A DNA stretch of 5,878 nt from Chloroflexota bacterium. GTDB lineage: Bacteria; Chloroflexota; Limnocylindria; Limnocylindrales; CSP1-4. A program made the position numbers and the translations under genes. Location: NCBI GenBank assembly GCA_017881985.1, contig JADGQH010000206.1, positions 1 to 5,878 of the forward strand, given 5' to 3'. The notes under the pieces were generated by a model. The model had not been told where the DNA came from, ran no database searches, and saw only the letters and a list, made by a program, of their open reading frames with translations. The stretch's first letter is position 1. Each line of letters opens with the position of its first letter. Positions 5,355-5,878 of this stretch are shown piece by piece.

Positions 5355-5878
5355 TCAGAGGTGCGCCAGGATGGCCTTCGCGAGCGTGATCGTGTCCTTC
5401 TGAATGACGGCCCTGTCGAGGTTGCCCACCCAGAAGCCACCGACCACGAGCTCACCGCCGGCGATCTTTGCGTGGACCGCAGCCAGCCCGTACCACGCCT
5501 CGGTCCCGAGCCCGTCGACCTTGGTGACGGCGTCGCCGAAGAGCAGCTTCGCCGTGTCGTACGGGTCGAACTTGCGCCCGAAGGACACCCCGACTGTGCC
5601 GGGGACCCCCGCATTGGGTCCCGCGTGGATCGTGCCGGACACGTCGAATGCGCACGTCCCGTTCTCATCGATCTTGCCGGCCGCGGAGGACCCCCCGAAA
5701 GCCGCCTCGACGTCCGCCTTCGTCACCACCGAGCACGGGTCGGATGGGTTGGCGCCGCTGCCGGCTCCCGCCCCGGTGGACGCCGCGGCGCTAGCCGTTG
5801 CGTTCGTCGGCGAGCTCGCCGGAGCGCTCGACGCGGCCGATGGCGCGGCACCGGATGACGCGGCCGGCGTCGCGGCCG
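5355..5878 (-). CDS. Exported or lipid-anchored protein of unknown function (N terminus beyond window), DUF3558-like pattern
   Basis: The frame is open from the right window edge to a TGA at 5355, giving 173 visible residues with the N terminus missing. Visible residues 1-43 are almost only Ala, Ser, Pro, Thr and Gly, a linker typical of surface proteins behind a signal or lipobox. A compact domain follows, opening with DPCSVVTKADVEAAFGG (46-62). Its second cysteine is in NGTCAFDVSG (72-81), which may form a disulfide with Cys48. Then come VGVSFGRKFDPYDTAKLLFG and VDGLGTEAWYGLAAV. The order 'PCS-TKADVEAA-FG', later Cys-x-Phe, then a 'GLG-x-x-A' turn recalls DUF3558-like secreted domains of high-GC bacteria; this is by memory, not a search. 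A GTG at 5729 could be taken for a start, but coding clearly continues upstream and it has no signal sequence. The signal or lipobox lies outside the window. It is co-directional with PEP carboxykinase but 162 bp away, so probably a separate unit. Confidence 0.8.
   Translation of the reverse strand, partial: AATPAASSGAAPSAASSAPASSPTNATASAAASTGAGAGSGANPSDPCSVVTKADVEAAFGGSSAAGKIDENGTCAFDVSGTIHAGPNAGVPGTVGVSFGRKFDPYDTAKLLFGDAVTKVDGLGTEAWYGLAAVHAKIAGGELVVGGFWVGNLDRAVIQKDTITLAKAILAHL

Noticed and set aside
5205..5858. 217-residue plus-strand frame over the right end
   Set aside because: Antisense to the exported-protein gene, whose frame has coherent domain features and a linker; this frame has none.

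Overview
This is a gene-dense, very GC-rich chromosomal window with five protein genes and almost no free space. The strong G/C third-position bias, the GTP-type PEP carboxykinase, the Ala/Thr/Pro/Ser-rich exported proteins and one apparently leaderless start suggest a high-GC bacterium such as an actinobacterium or a Limnocylindria-like Chloroflexota. There is no rRNA or other lineage marker, so this placement is an inference. I found no tRNA, rRNA, CRISPR array, insertion sequence or phage gene.

Layout, left to right: (1) the first 312 codons of an aldehyde dehydrogenase on the minus strand (938 down to 1), cut off by the window edge and closest by its active-site motif to 4-aminobutyraldehyde dehydrogenases; (2) a 96-bp divergent intergenic region with a strong GC hairpin, a Shine-Dalgarno and two candidate promoters; (3) a 250-residue probable lipoprotein on the plus strand (1035-1787); (4) a 13-bp convergent gap lying inside a palindrome that includes both stop codons; (5) a two-gene minus-strand operon, GTP-dependent PEP carboxykinase (5192-3330) followed with a 4-nt overlap by a group II PLP-dependent amino acid decarboxylase (3333-1801); (6) a 162-bp intergenic region with the operon's RBS and a weak candidate promoter; (7) the C-terminal part of a secreted or lipid-anchored protein on the minus strand (5878-5355), open at the right edge.

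How the genes may work together: PEP carboxykinase links oxaloacetate and PEP (gluconeogenesis or anaplerosis). The coupled decarboxylase should act on an aromatic or similar L-amino acid. By eye its catalytic-loop tyrosine is replaced by phenylalanine, the change that in plant homologues turns amine-forming decarboxylases into aldehyde-forming enzymes. If that holds, the nearby aldehyde dehydrogenase could oxidise the product to an acid. This link is a hypothesis: the dehydrogenase is a separate transcription unit, and its cofactor-site residues look more like NADP-using succinate-semialdehyde dehydrogenases.
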